Assembly (NCBI GenBank): GCA_963814745.1
Contig: CAWFEA010000029.1
Coordinates: forward strand, 62,001 to 126,000
Reading direction: 5' to 3'
DNA from: CAWBRT01 sp963814745
GTDB lineage: Bacteria > Acidobacteriota > Terriglobia > Terriglobales > Acidobacteriaceae
DNA length: 64,000 bases
Part shown: one piece after another, positions 7,121 through 16,511 of the stretch
Layout: the number at the start of each line of letters is the position of its first letter
How positions within the stretch are numbered: the stretch's first letter is position 1
Notes under the pieces: generated by a model
Databases searched by the model: none
What the model saw: only the letters and a program-made list of their open reading frames with translations
Told to the model about the DNA's origin: nothing
Translations under genes and position numbers: made by a program

Positions 7121-8320
7121 GTGCAAGAGAATCTTTCGGAGGCGGCCGAGGGGCTGGCTTCCAGATTAGTCAGGCAATGGGGCGAGGACCTGCGGCGCAG
7201 CATCAGCGAAGAGCTGCAACCGGTGCTGGATGCGGAGATCACCCGCGCCGGACATGAAGCCGCGTTCGTCATTGCCTCTGACCTGGTGAGGCTTTTGCAA
7301 GCCGCCAACCAGGTTGAGATCCTCAGCGTGCTGTTGCAGACTACGCAGCCGTTTGCCGCCCGCGCGGGGCTGCTGATTCTGCGCGGCGGCTTTTTTATGG
7401 GCTGGCAGTCGCGCGGCATGAGGGACGCTTCCGCGTTCACCCGCATCTCGATTCCCGCCACCGATCATGTGATCGAACGGCTCGCTAAGGAGCGCCGGCC
7501 GGTAAGGTTGCCAGCCGCGGAAATGGGCGAGGTCTTTGCCTCCGCCACGCCCGCCGGTCCGGGAGATATTTATTTGTTTCCACTGCTGATTCGCGATCGT
7601 CTGGCCGGAGTCGTCTATGCGGACGGAGGCCTGACGGACTCGGTGGTGCAGGTTGAGGTGATGCAGGCGATGAGCTTGATTGCCTGTCTCGCGGTGGAAA
7701 CGGCTTCCTTGCGCAAACCGGCCGGTTCGGGCGCGGTGCAGCCGGCGCAACCGGCAACCAGTCCGGAGCCCGTGCGGCCCTTGCCGCCGATAGCGGCTGC
7801 GCGGCCAGAGGTTCCGCCAGCGGCGAGTCCGGCCGAGCCCGCAGTCGCGGCACAGCCCGTTCCGCTCGCGGCAGGAAGCTACGTCGCTCCTGTGCCGATG
7901 ATGCCGCCCGTACCCGCGCCCATGCCGGTTGCAATGCCGCCCATGCGGGTTGCAATGCCGCCCGCTCCCGCGCCAGAAGTGGCGCCGCCGGTTTCGGCAC
8001 CAGTGATGACTCCGCCTCCGGCGCCGGTAGCGGCGCCATACCAAAGCGGGCCTTCAAGCAATGATGTGCATGCCAAGGCGAAGCGGTTCGCCAAGTTGCT
8101 GGTGGAGGAGATCCAGCTTTACAACCAGGTGAAGGTGGCTGAGGGTCGATCGAAACGGGATTTGTACGAACGGCTGCGGCCCGATATCGAGAAGAGTCGC
8201 GCGGCGTACCAGAAGCGCTACGGAGATGTAATTCGCGACGTGGATTATTTTTCCGAAGAACTGGTGCGAATCCTTGCCGGCAACGATCGCGCACTACTAG
8301 GCGGCAGCTTTCCGGGTTAA
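7121..8320 (+). CDS. GAF-like domain protein with Pro/Ala-rich linker
   Basis: About 399 residues from the GTG at 7121, chosen because AGGAG sits six bases upstream and a TATAAT box lies between this start and the longer frame start at 6980. Residues about 40-180 look like a GAF-type sensor domain (FVIASDLVRLLQAANQVEIL, then GDIYLFPLLIRDRLAGVVYADG). A Pro/Ala/Met-rich linker of about 110 residues follows, with near-repeats such as PMPVAMPPMRVAMPP. The C-terminal 85 residues form a charged helical domain (AKAKRFAKLLVEEIQLYNQVK to EELVRILAGN). No catalytic domain or membrane segment is seen. A role in signalling or scaffolding is only a guess from the layout. Confidence 0.65.
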   Translation: MQENLSEAAEGLASRLVRQWGEDLRRSISEELQPVLDAEITRAGHEAAFVIASDLVRLLQAANQVEILSVLLQTTQPFAARAGLLILRGGFFMGWQSRGMRDASAFTRISIPATDHVIERLAKERRPVRLPAAEMGEVFASATPAGPGDIYLFPLLIRDRLAGVVYADGGLTDSVVQVEVMQAMSLIACLAVETASLRKPAGSGAVQPAQPATSPEPVRPLPPIAAARPEVPPAASPAEPAVAAQPVPLAAGSYVAPVPMMPPVPAPMPVAMPPMRVAMPPAPAPEVAPPVSAPVMTPPPAPVAAPYQSGPSSNDVHAKAKRFAKLLVEEIQLYNQVKVAEGRSKRDLYERLRPDIEKSRAAYQKRYGDVIRDVDYFSEELVRILAGNDRALLGGSFPG

Positions 8321-8356
8321 ACTGAATCATACGGGCCCAAAGAGAACCCAAGAGTG

Positions 8357-10717
8357 ATGTGCAAGCGATTTTTGTTCCTGTCTTTGCTGTTCACGGTTTT
8401 ATTCACCGCAGTTTCCGGTTGGCCGCAAGATGAAGCTGAAAAAGCTCCGGTGAAAAAGAGCAGCGCCAGCGGCAAGGCTGCCGCCGGCAAGAGTGCCGCC
8501 GGCAAGACTTCCCCACGCCCAAAGAAAAGCACGCAAAAGAAGACGGCTACGGCATCCAAGCACGCAGCGCCGGCCAAAAGCGCTCATAAGAGGACGGCCA
8601 AACAACGTGTGAGCGCCGTGCGCATCAAGCGCATGACGCGCGCCTTCGTCGCTTCGGCCAGCTTGAAACCGATGGCTTCGCAGTTGATCGAAGCGCGCAC
8701 TCCGGCTGCCTACGCCGGGGTGGAGAAATATGCGCGGCAACACGCCGGCACGGATGCCGGCGCCATGGCATGGCTGGCGATCGGTTACGCCCACGTGCTC
8801 GACCGCGAATATGCCAAGGCCGTTGCACCTTTGGAAAAGGCAAGACCTTACGCCGGCGAACTGTCCGACTACGTGCGGTATTTCCAGGCGCTGGCCTACG
8901 GCGGCACCGGGCAGAGCGAAAAGGTCGTTGCCACCTTGAAGAGTTTTTCGAACGATTGCGCGGATTCAATTTTCATCAACGACGCCAGGGCCGCCTATGG
9001 CGAGGCTCTGGTGGCTTCGGGGCGCGCGGCGGAGGCGATCAGCTTCCTGGAGGCGAATCGCGCGCCGGCGCGAGCCGATGCCGAGCTGGCGCTGGGGCAT
9101 GCTTACTTGCACGGCGGCAATCCGGCGAAAGGGGTGGAGATTCTGCGGCATCTCTACCTGACCATGCCGCTCAGCGTCGAAGCCGTACAGGCGGGGACCG
9201 AGCTGATTGCCAAAGGATCGAGCCTGGCGGGCAGCTATGGCGAGCTTAAGCATCGCGCATCGCTGTTGGCGCAGGCAAATCGATGGCCGGAAGCGGTGCG
9301 CGAGTACCGGCAATTGCGGACCACGGCTCCGCCGGAGGAGCGCGGCGAAATTGAAGTGAGGCTTGGCGATGCCCTGCGGCACAGCGGAGCCGTCCGCGAA
9401 GGGCGCGACCTGCTCCAGGGCGCGCTGACAACCGGGGAGGTCAACGCGCAGAGGCTTTACGAGCTGGTGGAAATTGCCCGCGCGGAGGGTGACGAGAGCG
9501 CTCTGCTGAACTATCTCGCGCAGCTTCGGCAATCGGCGCCCGCTAGCGCGTGGCTGCAACCGGCGTTGATTTCGGCCGGAAACATGTGCCTGCTGAAGAC
9601 GGACTACGATCACGCCATCGATTACTACCGCGAGGCGCAGGAGCGTTTTCCGGAGGGCAGCAGGGCCGCGTACGCGCACTGGAAAGCCGCTTGGCTGACC
9701 TATCGGCAAGGACGGATCGAAGAGGCGAAAAAGCAATTTGCGGAACACGTGCGCCGATATCCGGCTTCACCGGAGATAGCCGCCGCAGTCTACTGGCGCG
9801 GGCGAATCGCGGAGGACGAAAAGGAGCTGCCCTTGGCGCGAGCCTGGTATGCCAAGGTCGCGGAACGCTACCGCAACTATTATTACGGCCACCTGGCGGC
9901 GGAGAGACTGGCGAAGATAGGGGTTTCGCCCACGGCCCACGATCCGCTTCTCGATAGCATCGCGCCGGTAGCGCCATTCGGCGCGGCGGCGGCGCTGACC
10001 AGCATACCGCCGGACACGCTGCGCGTGGAGAAGAGCAAGCTTCTGGAAAACGCCGGAATGGCCGACTTGGCAATCAAAGAATTGCGAGCGGCCGACGGCG
10101 GCAAAGGGGCGAACTGGGCGACGCTGGAGATCGCCCGCATTTATCGCGATGGCGGCCAGTATCATCGCGCGCTTCGCTTCATGAAATCGGCCGTACCCAG
10201 CTACTTTGCCATTGATATGTCCGTGCTTCCCCGGCCTTACTGGGATTACTTGTTTCCCCGGCCCTACTGGACGGAGGTTCGCCGCTTCGCGATGGAGAAC
10301 CAATTGGACCCATTTCTGGTTGCGGCCCTTATCCGGCAGGAGTCGGAGTTCAATCCGGGAGCGATCTCGCGGGCAAATGCCTTGGGCCTGATGCAATTGC
10401 TGCCCGTTACCGGCAGGAAAACCGCGAAAGAACTGCACCTGAGCAGTTTCCGGACGGAGACGCTGCTGGTTCCGAACATCAACCTGCAGCTCGGAACGCG
10501 CTACTTCCGCGAGATGATCGACCACTACAACGGCCAGGTGGAGTACGCGCTGGCCGCATATAACGCCGGCCCCAACCGCGTCGAGGAATGGCTGAGCGCG
10601 GGCAACTACCGCGACGTGGCGGAGTTCGTCGAATCGATCCCGTTCACCGAGACGCGCGAGTATGTGCAGGCGATTGTGCGCAATGCCAGAATTTACCGCA
10701 GGCTGTACCCGCAGTAG
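8357..10717 (+). CDS. Soluble lytic murein transglycosylase (Slt70-like) with TPR repeats
   Basis: About 786 residues with an N-terminal signal peptide (KRFLFLSLLFTVLFTAVSG) and a long Lys/Ala-rich stretch. TPR-like alpha repeats occupy about residues 90-560 (for example YDHAIDYYREAQERFPEGS). A C-terminal SLT domain carries AALIRQESEFNPGAISRANA with the catalytic Glu, GLMQLLPVTG, and YALAAYNAGPNRVEEWL. It would cleave peptidoglycan glycan strands to 1,6-anhydro ends in the periplasm. The start is either the GTG at 8354 or the adjacent ATG at 8357; I use the ATG. The Lys/Ser/Ala-rich stretch after the signal peptide is unusual and may be a flexible tether or envelope-binding segment. Confidence 0.9.
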   Translation: MCKRFLFLSLLFTVLFTAVSGWPQDEAEKAPVKKSSASGKAAAGKSAAGKTSPRPKKSTQKKTATASKHAAPAKSAHKRTAKQRVSAVRIKRMTRAFVASASLKPMASQLIEARTPAAYAGVEKYARQHAGTDAGAMAWLAIGYAHVLDREYAKAVAPLEKARPYAGELSDYVRYFQALAYGGTGQSEKVVATLKSFSNDCADSIFINDARAAYGEALVASGRAAEAISFLEANRAPARADAELALGHAYLHGGNPAKGVEILRHLYLTMPLSVEAVQAGTELIAKGSSLAGSYGELKHRASLLAQANRWPEAVREYRQLRTTAPPEERGEIEVRLGDALRHSGAVREGRDLLQGALTTGEVNAQRLYELVEIARAEGDESALLNYLAQLRQSAPASAWLQPALISAGNMCLLKTDYDHAIDYYREAQERFPEGSRAAYAHWKAAWLTYRQGRIEEAKKQFAEHVRRYPASPEIAAAVYWRGRIAEDEKELPLARAWYAKVAERYRNYYYGHLAAERLAKIGVSPTAHDPLLDSIAPVAPFGAAAALTSIPPDTLRVEKSKLLENAGMADLAIKELRAADGGKGANWATLEIARIYRDGGQYHRALRFMKSAVPSYFAIDMSVLPRPYWDYLFPRPYWTEVRRFAMENQLDPFLVAALIRQESEFNPGAISRANALGLMQLLPVTGRKTAKELHLSSFRTETLLVPNINLQLGTRYFREMIDHYNGQVEYALAAYNAGPNRVEEWLSAGNYRDVAEFVESIPFTETREYVQAIVRNARIYRRLYPQ

Positions 10718-10724
10718 CAGCCTG

Positions 10725-11117
10725 CTAGTCTTTGGGCTTGCTGCCGCGGACATCCGCGAGGACGGTGTTGCACACCTCGACGCACTGATCGCAAATGTGG
10801 GCTGGCAGGGCTGCACTGCTCTTCGGCGACGATATCAAGTGGGTCACCTCCGCTTGCGCTTTGCCGCAAAAGGAACAGCGGAAATCGTCTTCGACCGTTT
10901 CGCGGGCAGTTTCCGGATTGGCTTCGGATGCGGATTCCAGCCAGCGCTTCGCGTGCCTCCATTCCATCCATTGCCTGACAGTGAAGAAGCTGGAGACGAA
11001 AAATGGAATCACGAAATAGAAGAAGGTCCCGGCGCTGGCGGTCACTGCTGCCATCACTGCCAGGGACAGCGTCAGCACTGCGCTGCAGCACATCCAGCGC
11101 AGGTGGCGCGCCAGCAC
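10725..11117 (-). CDS. Membrane-anchored protein with ClpX-type C4 zinc finger
   Basis: A 130-residue frame with two hydrophobic segments (about residues 9-28 and 31-46) and then a ClpX-type zinc-binding domain: Cys81 and Cys84 in RCSFCGKAQAEV, Cys109 and Cys112 in HICDQCVEVCNTVL. There is no AAA+ ATPase domain, so this is a free-standing zinc domain on a membrane anchor. An ATG at 11176 with GAGGGC before it opens a leader reading MSWIDQDSEASRSRRAGEE that would join this frame if one base near 11118 were corrected; the true start may be there. The gene follows lspA. By family knowledge the ClpX zinc domain dimerises and binds substrates and adaptors, so an adaptor or regulator role is conceivable. 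Confidence 0.7.
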   Translation of the reverse strand: MLARHLRWMCCSAVLTLSLAVMAAVTASAGTFFYFVIPFFVSSFFTVRQWMEWRHAKRWLESASEANPETARETVEDDFRCSFCGKAQAEVTHLISSPKSSAALPAHICDQCVEVCNTVLADVRGSKPKD

Positions 11118-11184
11118 TTCTCCTCGCCGGCTCTGCGGGAGCGGCTCGCTTCGCTATCCTGATCGATCCAACTCATAGCGCCCT

Positions 11185-11688
11185 CTACGAAGCGGCCTCG
11201 CCCGGGGTAGGCTTGGCAAAGACGATATCGGCCAGCAGCAGAACGGCGCCGACTACGATGGCGCTGTCGGCCACGTTGAAATCGGGCCACACGTGGTTGC
11301 CGATATAAAAGTGCAGAAAATCGACCACCTGGCCTTTGACGACGCGATCCCAGAAGTTTCCCGCGGCTCCGCCGAGGATGAGCGACAGCGCGATTGAGGT
11401 GGAGTTGAGTGCGCCCGCCGTCTTCCACAGCAGATAGGCGATGACGGCCATCGCCACCAGCGAGAGCGCCGCCAGCGCCGAAGTCTTCCACGCCACCGGC
11501 GACTCGGCGAAGAGCCCGAAAGCCGCCCCGCGATTCTCCACGTGAGTGATGCGGAACAGGTGCGGGATCACCTGGATGCCGGAGCCGTCCAGCGGAATCG
11601 AGCGCGCAATCAGCCATTTGCTCGCGCGATCGGCTAAAACCACGAGCACCGCAATCAGCAGCTGATAAGATCGACTTGAGCGGATCAC
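11185..11688 (-). CDS. lspA: Lipoprotein signal peptidase (signal peptidase II)
   Basis: About 167 residues from the GTG at 11688, which overlaps the ileS stop as GTGA and so indicates translational coupling. LspA is an inner-membrane aspartyl protease that removes the signal peptide from lipidated prolipoproteins. Four hydrophobic segments are present. The signature THVENRGAAFGLF and the catalytic Asp blocks GGAAGNFWDRVVKGQVVDF and FNVADSAIVVGAVLLL are intact. A longer upstream frame is only the ileS coding region read in another phase. The ileS-lspA pairing is common in bacteria. Confidence 0.92.
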   Translation of the reverse strand: MIRSSRSYQLLIAVLVVLADRASKWLIARSIPLDGSGIQVIPHLFRITHVENRGAAFGLFAESPVAWKTSALAALSLVAMAVIAYLLWKTAGALNSTSIALSLILGGAAGNFWDRVVKGQVVDFLHFYIGNHVWPDFNVADSAIVVGAVLLLADIVFAKPTPGEAAS

Positions 11689-14528
11689 GACACGGTCCCT
11701 GCTTTTTCCGCCGTCCTTTCTTTTTCGATGACCTTCAGCGCGGCGGAGCAGCGTTCGCAAACCGTTGGATACGACTCGTCCTCGCCGACGTGGGTCGAGT
11801 AGTTCCAGCAGCGCTCGCACTTCTCGCCGGGTGCGTGCTGAGCTTCGACCGCGAGCTCTCCGCCTTCGCTCAGCTTCAACTCCACCGCGGACACGACAAA
11901 CAGCGCGTTCAAATGGGCGCGATAGCGCTCCAGCAGTGGATAGGATTCGGCAGGCGCGGTGATCGCGATGGCGGCTTCCAGTTCGCTGTTGATGACCTTT
12001 GCGTTGCGAGCTTGCTCGATGGCCTTATTGACTTCGTCACGAATCGCGACCAGCTTTTCCCAATCGGCGCGGATCGTTTCCGCGGCATCGCGATCGCGGA
12101 TCTCGCCGGTAACGTCGTGATCGTTCGGGAACAAAGTCATGTGGACGCTTTCCGGCCGCGACTTCAGAGCCGGCAGGAATTGCCAGACTTCATCGGCGGT
12201 GAAAGTCATGATGGGCGCGGCCAGACGAACCAGCGCCTCGGCAATTCTCCACATCGCTGTCTGCGCCGACTTGCGCTCGCGTGAGCTGCGCGGAAAGGTG
12301 TAGAGGCGATCCTTCAGCACTGCCAAGTAGAGCGCGCTCAGGTCGACCACGCAGAACTGATTCAGCCGCTGATAGACGCGATGGAAGAGCATTTGCTCGT
12401 ACCAGCTCGCGCAGTTCGCGGGCGAACTCGGCGGCGCGCAGCAGCATGAAGCGATCGAGCGGTTCCATCTGGTCGAAGGGCGCGAGGTCGCGAGCGGGGT
12501 CAAAGCCGTGAAGATTGCCGAGCAATAAAACGGAAGGTATTGCGCACCTTGCGGTAGTTCTCGGCCACGCGCTGCACCAGGTTTTCCGAGGCGCGCACGT
12601 CCTCGCGGAAATCGACCGACGCGACCCATAGGCGCACCACTTCCGCCCCAAGCCGCTTGCAGATATCGACCGGATCGACGACATTGCCCAGCGACTTCGA
12701 CATCGCCCGGCCTTGCTCATCGAGCGTCCAGCCATTGGTTACCACGCCGCGATAGGGAGCCGCCTGGTGCAGTCCCACCCCGCAGAGCAGGGAAGAGTGG
12801 AACCATCCGCGGTGCTGATCGCCACCCTCGAGGTAGACATCGGCGGGCCACGGCAAATCCGGCGTGTGGCCAAGCACGGCGGCCTGGCTGGAGCCGGACT
12901 CGAACCAGACATCGATGATGTCCATTTCCTTGCGGAACGAAGTGCCGCTGCAGGTTGCGCATTTCGTTCCGGCGGGCAGGATTTCGGCGGGCGGCAGACG
13001 ATACCAGGCGTCCGTGCCCTCGCGGGCAAATAAAGTGGACACCGCGCGATTGGCCGGCTTTGATTTCAAACACCTCGCCGCAGCCTTGGCAGAAAAAGAC
13101 GGCAATAGGCACACCCCAGACGCGCTGGCGTGAGATGCACCAATCGGGACGGGTGGCGATCATATTGGAAATGCGCTCTTCGCCCCAGGCCGGGTCCCAC
13201 TTGACCTTCTTGATCTCGTCGAGGGCGACGCTGCGGAGCGTGCCGCCGTCCAGTTTGCCCTCCATGGAAATGAACCACTGCTCGGTGGCCCGGAAGATGA
13301 CCGGATTGTGGCAGCGCCAGCAATGCGGATAAGAGTGCTCAAGGTTTTCGCGGCCGAGCAGCACGCCTCGCGTCTTCAGCAGTTGAGCGATCGGCTCGTT
13401 GGCATTGAAAACAGTCATGCCTTCATACTCGGGCAGCCCGTGGAGCAGGTGGCCGGAGCCGTCGACGTTGCACGTCTGGTCGATGCCGTAGGCGACTCCG
13501 GTGTAAAAGTCATCGGCGCCGTGAGAGGGAGCGGTATGAACCGCGCCGGTGCCCTGGTCCATGGTCACGTAGTCGGCCAGCACGCCGAGAATCTGACGAT
13601 CGAGAAATGGATGGGCAAACGTCACCCGCTCCAGTTTGGAGCCGGGAAAACTGGCGATGGAGAGCGGTTCGCCCAGCTGGCACTTATGAGCGGTTTCCGC
13701 GGCGAGCTTGCCGGCAACGATGTACGTCCACCCGCCGCTCTCAAGCGCCACGTATTCTTCGCGAGGATTAAAGGCGACGGCCATGGAGGCCGGCAGCGTC
13801 CAGGGAGTGGTGGTCCAGATGATGGTCGCGACCTTCTTCCCAGCCAGCGCCGGATCAATCGCGGCAGGGTCGCTGGTCAGCGCGTAGCGAACCCAGACGC
13901 TCGGGCTGGTGTGGTTGGCATATTCGACTTCAGCTTCGGCCAGAGCGGTTTCATCGTGAATGCACCAGTAGACCGGCTTCAGCCCTTTGTAGACCATGCC
14001 CTTCTCGAAGAAGGCGTAGAAGTTCTCGATCGTCCAAGATTCAAATTGCGGGGCCATGGTCAAGTAGGGATCGTCGAAATGGCCAAAGACACCGATACGC
14101 TTAAACTGCTCGCGTTGCAGATTAAGGTATTTCTCGGCGTACTTGCGGCACGCTTGGCGAACTTGCAGCGGGTCCATCTCCAGCTTCTTGCGCCCGAGTG
14201 ACTCGTCGACTTTAATTTCGATAGGCAGGCCGTGGCAGTCCCATCCGGGCACATACGGTGAGTCAAATCCCGCCATGTTATGCGATTTGACGATGAAGTC
14301 CTTGAGGCACTTGTTCAGCGCGTGCCCCAGGTGGATGGGGCCGTTGGCGTAAGGCGGACCGTCATGCAGGACGTAGATGGGCGCGCCGCGCCGCGACTCA
14401 CGAATGTTCTCGTAGACATCGATCTTGTCCCAATGAGCGAGCATCTTGGGCTCATTCTGGGGCAGGTTGGCCTTCATCGGAAACTCAGTCTTAGGCAGGT
14501 TAAGCGTCTTCTTAAGATCTAGCGGCAC
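11685..14528 (-). CDS. ileS: Isoleucyl-tRNA synthetase (three apparent frameshifts)
   Basis: About 945 residues once corrected; charges tRNA-Ile. The first frame covers residues 1 to about 495 and has the HIGH-type motif GPIHLGHALNK and the editing domain with GTGAVHTAPSHGADD. The frame changes near 13030-13050, and the second frame has DIIDVWFESGSS and the KMSKS-type GRAMSKSLGNVV. It changes again near the A-run at about 12527-12530, giving LLLGNLHGFDPARDL, and near 12405, giving WYEQMLFHRVYQRLNQF. The C-terminal zinc finger CERCWNYSTHVGEDE with a second CERC is intact. Because this gene is essential and every segment is conserved, I read the breaks as sequence errors. It is translationally coupled to lspA. 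Confidence 0.9.
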
Positions 14529-14563
14529 TCCGGTCCTTTCTCATTCAGCCGGGCTCGATCGGT

Positions 14564-15013
14564 ATGCGCAATCTAACCGGAATCCGGACCCACTGGCAGT
14601 CGCTCACGCGAACCCTGTGGAGCCGGCGGCCCAGTGCAGAGTCAAATGGCGATCGTATTTTTCGCCGATCTTTCATTATAGGGGTCCGGCAGCGAGAGTC
14701 CAATCCGGGCGGGATTGGCGGAGGCGTATTCCGGGTGGGCGGAGGCGTATCAGCGCCGCGCGCGCTCGACGCGCCCGATCCCGAGTATTCGGAAGATGCT
14801 CGCATGGCGAAGTACCAGGGAACGATGGTTCTGTGGATGATCGTCGATCCGAACGGCTCTCCACGCGATGTGCGCGTAACCCGCAGCCTCGGCATGGGAC
14901 TGGATCAGAAGGCGGTTGAAGCGGTTCGCAAATGGAAGTTCGAGCCGGCCATGAAGGATGGCAAGCCGGTGGCGGTACAGATCAGCGTAGAAGTGAATTT
15001 CCGGTTGTACTAG
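14564..15013 (+). CDS. TonB C-terminal domain protein
   Basis: A 149-residue frame whose last 95 residues form a TonB C-terminal domain: PRALDAPDPEYSEDARMAKY, then GTMVLWMIVDPNGSPRDVRV and AVEAVRKWKFEPAMKDGKPV. In the family this domain contacts outer-membrane transporters or acts as an energy-transducer end. The first 55 residues are unusual: no signal peptide or membrane anchor is visible and the composition is poor, so the natural N-terminus may be lost, in another frame, or start further in at VGGGVSAPR. It is divergent from ileS with only about 35 bases between them. A strong terminator lies 90 bases downstream. Confidence 0.7.
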   Translation: MRNLTGIRTHWQSLTRTLWSRRPSAESNGDRIFRRSFIIGVRQRESNPGGIGGGVFRVGGGVSAPRALDAPDPEYSEDARMAKYQGTMVLWMIVDPNGSPRDVRVTRSLGMGLDQKAVEAVRKWKFEPAMKDGKPVAVQISVEVNFRLY

Positions 15014-15101
15014 CTCCGTCGCTGACTCGCCGGCGTTGAGACCCGGCCTATCGCGGAGTCCGGATTGCGTCGAACCTGGCGTGAAAGCCGGAATAGATTA
15101 G

Positions 15102-15131
15102 AAAGGAGAGGCGAACCTGCCTCTCCTTTTT
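15102..15131 (+). terminator. Rho-independent terminator
   Basis: AAAGGAGAGGC and GCCTCTCCTTT form a perfect 11-base-pair stem around the six-base loop GAACCT, followed by a run of five T. It lies 90 bases after the TonB-domain gene and most likely ends its transcript. Confidence 0.85.
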
Positions 15132-15259
15132 GCGTTTGCGGACGGATTTTGTGAGCCCGGGATGGGAAGCCGCCAGCGTCCAATGACGGAGCCTGCCATG
15201 TTGAACATCAGTCTGGCATACGCACAGCGCCGCCAAATCTGCTAACTTAACAAGTCAAC

Positions 15260-16511
15260 ATGCCAGCGTCGAGCCAGACATGTATGGACTGTGGCGAGCC
15301 CCTGACCGCGTCGGGACGATGCTCTCACTGCGAAGCGGCGGTTTCGCTCCGCCAGCATAGGTTTGGACTGCCCGTACTGGTGTTGATCATCATTGCCGGC
15401 TTCAGTTTCACCCGCATGGTGGTGAACTGGTTCAACGATCGGCAGGATCAGTTGGCCGCCGACTGGTATCAAAAAGGCGTGGCCGCGCTCAACTCGCACC
15501 GTCCCGCACAAGCGGTTGAAGATTTTGAGACGGCCCTGCTCTATGGCGGCCAGGACGACGACGAATATCGCGTTCGACTCGCCGAGTCGCTGCTTGCCGC
15601 GGGACGCGCGAACGAGGCCCGGTCGCGTCTGCTGAGCCTTTTGGAGGAACATCCCGCCGACGCCACGGTGGAGCTGGAGCTGGCGCGGATTGCGGCCGGC
15701 AAAGGCGAGGTGCAAGAGGCGGTTCGTTATTATCGCGGCGCCATTGACGGCATCTGGGGCCGGGGAGAAGTCGCCCGTGGCCGAACGCTTGAATACCCGA
15801 TTTGAATTGCTGGAAGTGCTGGCCGCGAACCACCAGAACGATGTCGCGGAGGCAGAGCTGGCAGCGTTGTTGCCTGAGCTTCCGCCGAGCGCGAATGCCC
15901 ACACGCAGGCTTGGGTATATCTATTTCAAACTGGGCGACACCCACCGGGCGCTGAACGAGTTTCAGCACGCCAGACAATTGGATCGCAATTTTGCCCCGC
16001 CTATGCGGGCTCCGGGGCGGTGGCGCTCCAGGCCGGCGATTATCCGGTGGCCAAACGCCATTTGACGGACGCGGTGAGACTGGACGACCAGGACGCCAAC
16101 TCCAAGAAACTGCTCGGCAGAGCGGAGCAACTGCTGGCCGCCGATCCTTTTTCGCCGGGAGTGAACGCGGCAGAGCGGGCGCGACGCACGATTGCCGCCT
16201 ACCAGGCGGCAGTGAAGCGGCTCGAAGAGTGCGTTGGCTCGCGCGCCAAGCCTGCGGCCGGCAGTCCGTCGCGCGCGCCTTCCCCCGAGGCGCAAGCCGA
16301 TGATGCCAAGCTGGCCCAACTCCAGAGTTGGGCCGAGGAACTGAGACGCTACGCGGCCGAAGACCGCCTGAAAGGACGCGATGACGTGGTGGAGAACATG
16401 ATGCGCTTCGTTTTCGCCACCGAAGATGCCGCGGAGAAGCTGTGTGGCGCTCCGAGCGGCATGGACGAGTTGCTGGCCACCATCGGACATCATCGCTGGG
16501 GGAACCAGTAA
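15260..16511 (+). CDS. Zinc-ribbon, membrane-anchored TPR protein (frameshifted)
   Basis: About 416 residues after correction. The N-terminus is a zinc ribbon, TCMDCGEPLTASGRCSHCEA, followed by one membrane segment (LPVLVLIIIAGFSFTRMVV), then TPR-like repeats such as YQKGVAALNSHRPAQAVEDF and VRLAESLLAAGRANEARSRL. Continuity requires three frame changes, near 15765, 15925 and 16010; between them YIYFKLGDTHRALNEFQHAR is clearly a TPR in another frame. The last part (AKLAQLQSWAEELRRYAAED to the stop) is helical and charged. The stop codon directly abuts the ClC gene, so the two are probably one transcript. A scaffold or assembly role is likely by architecture only. Confidence 0.7.
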
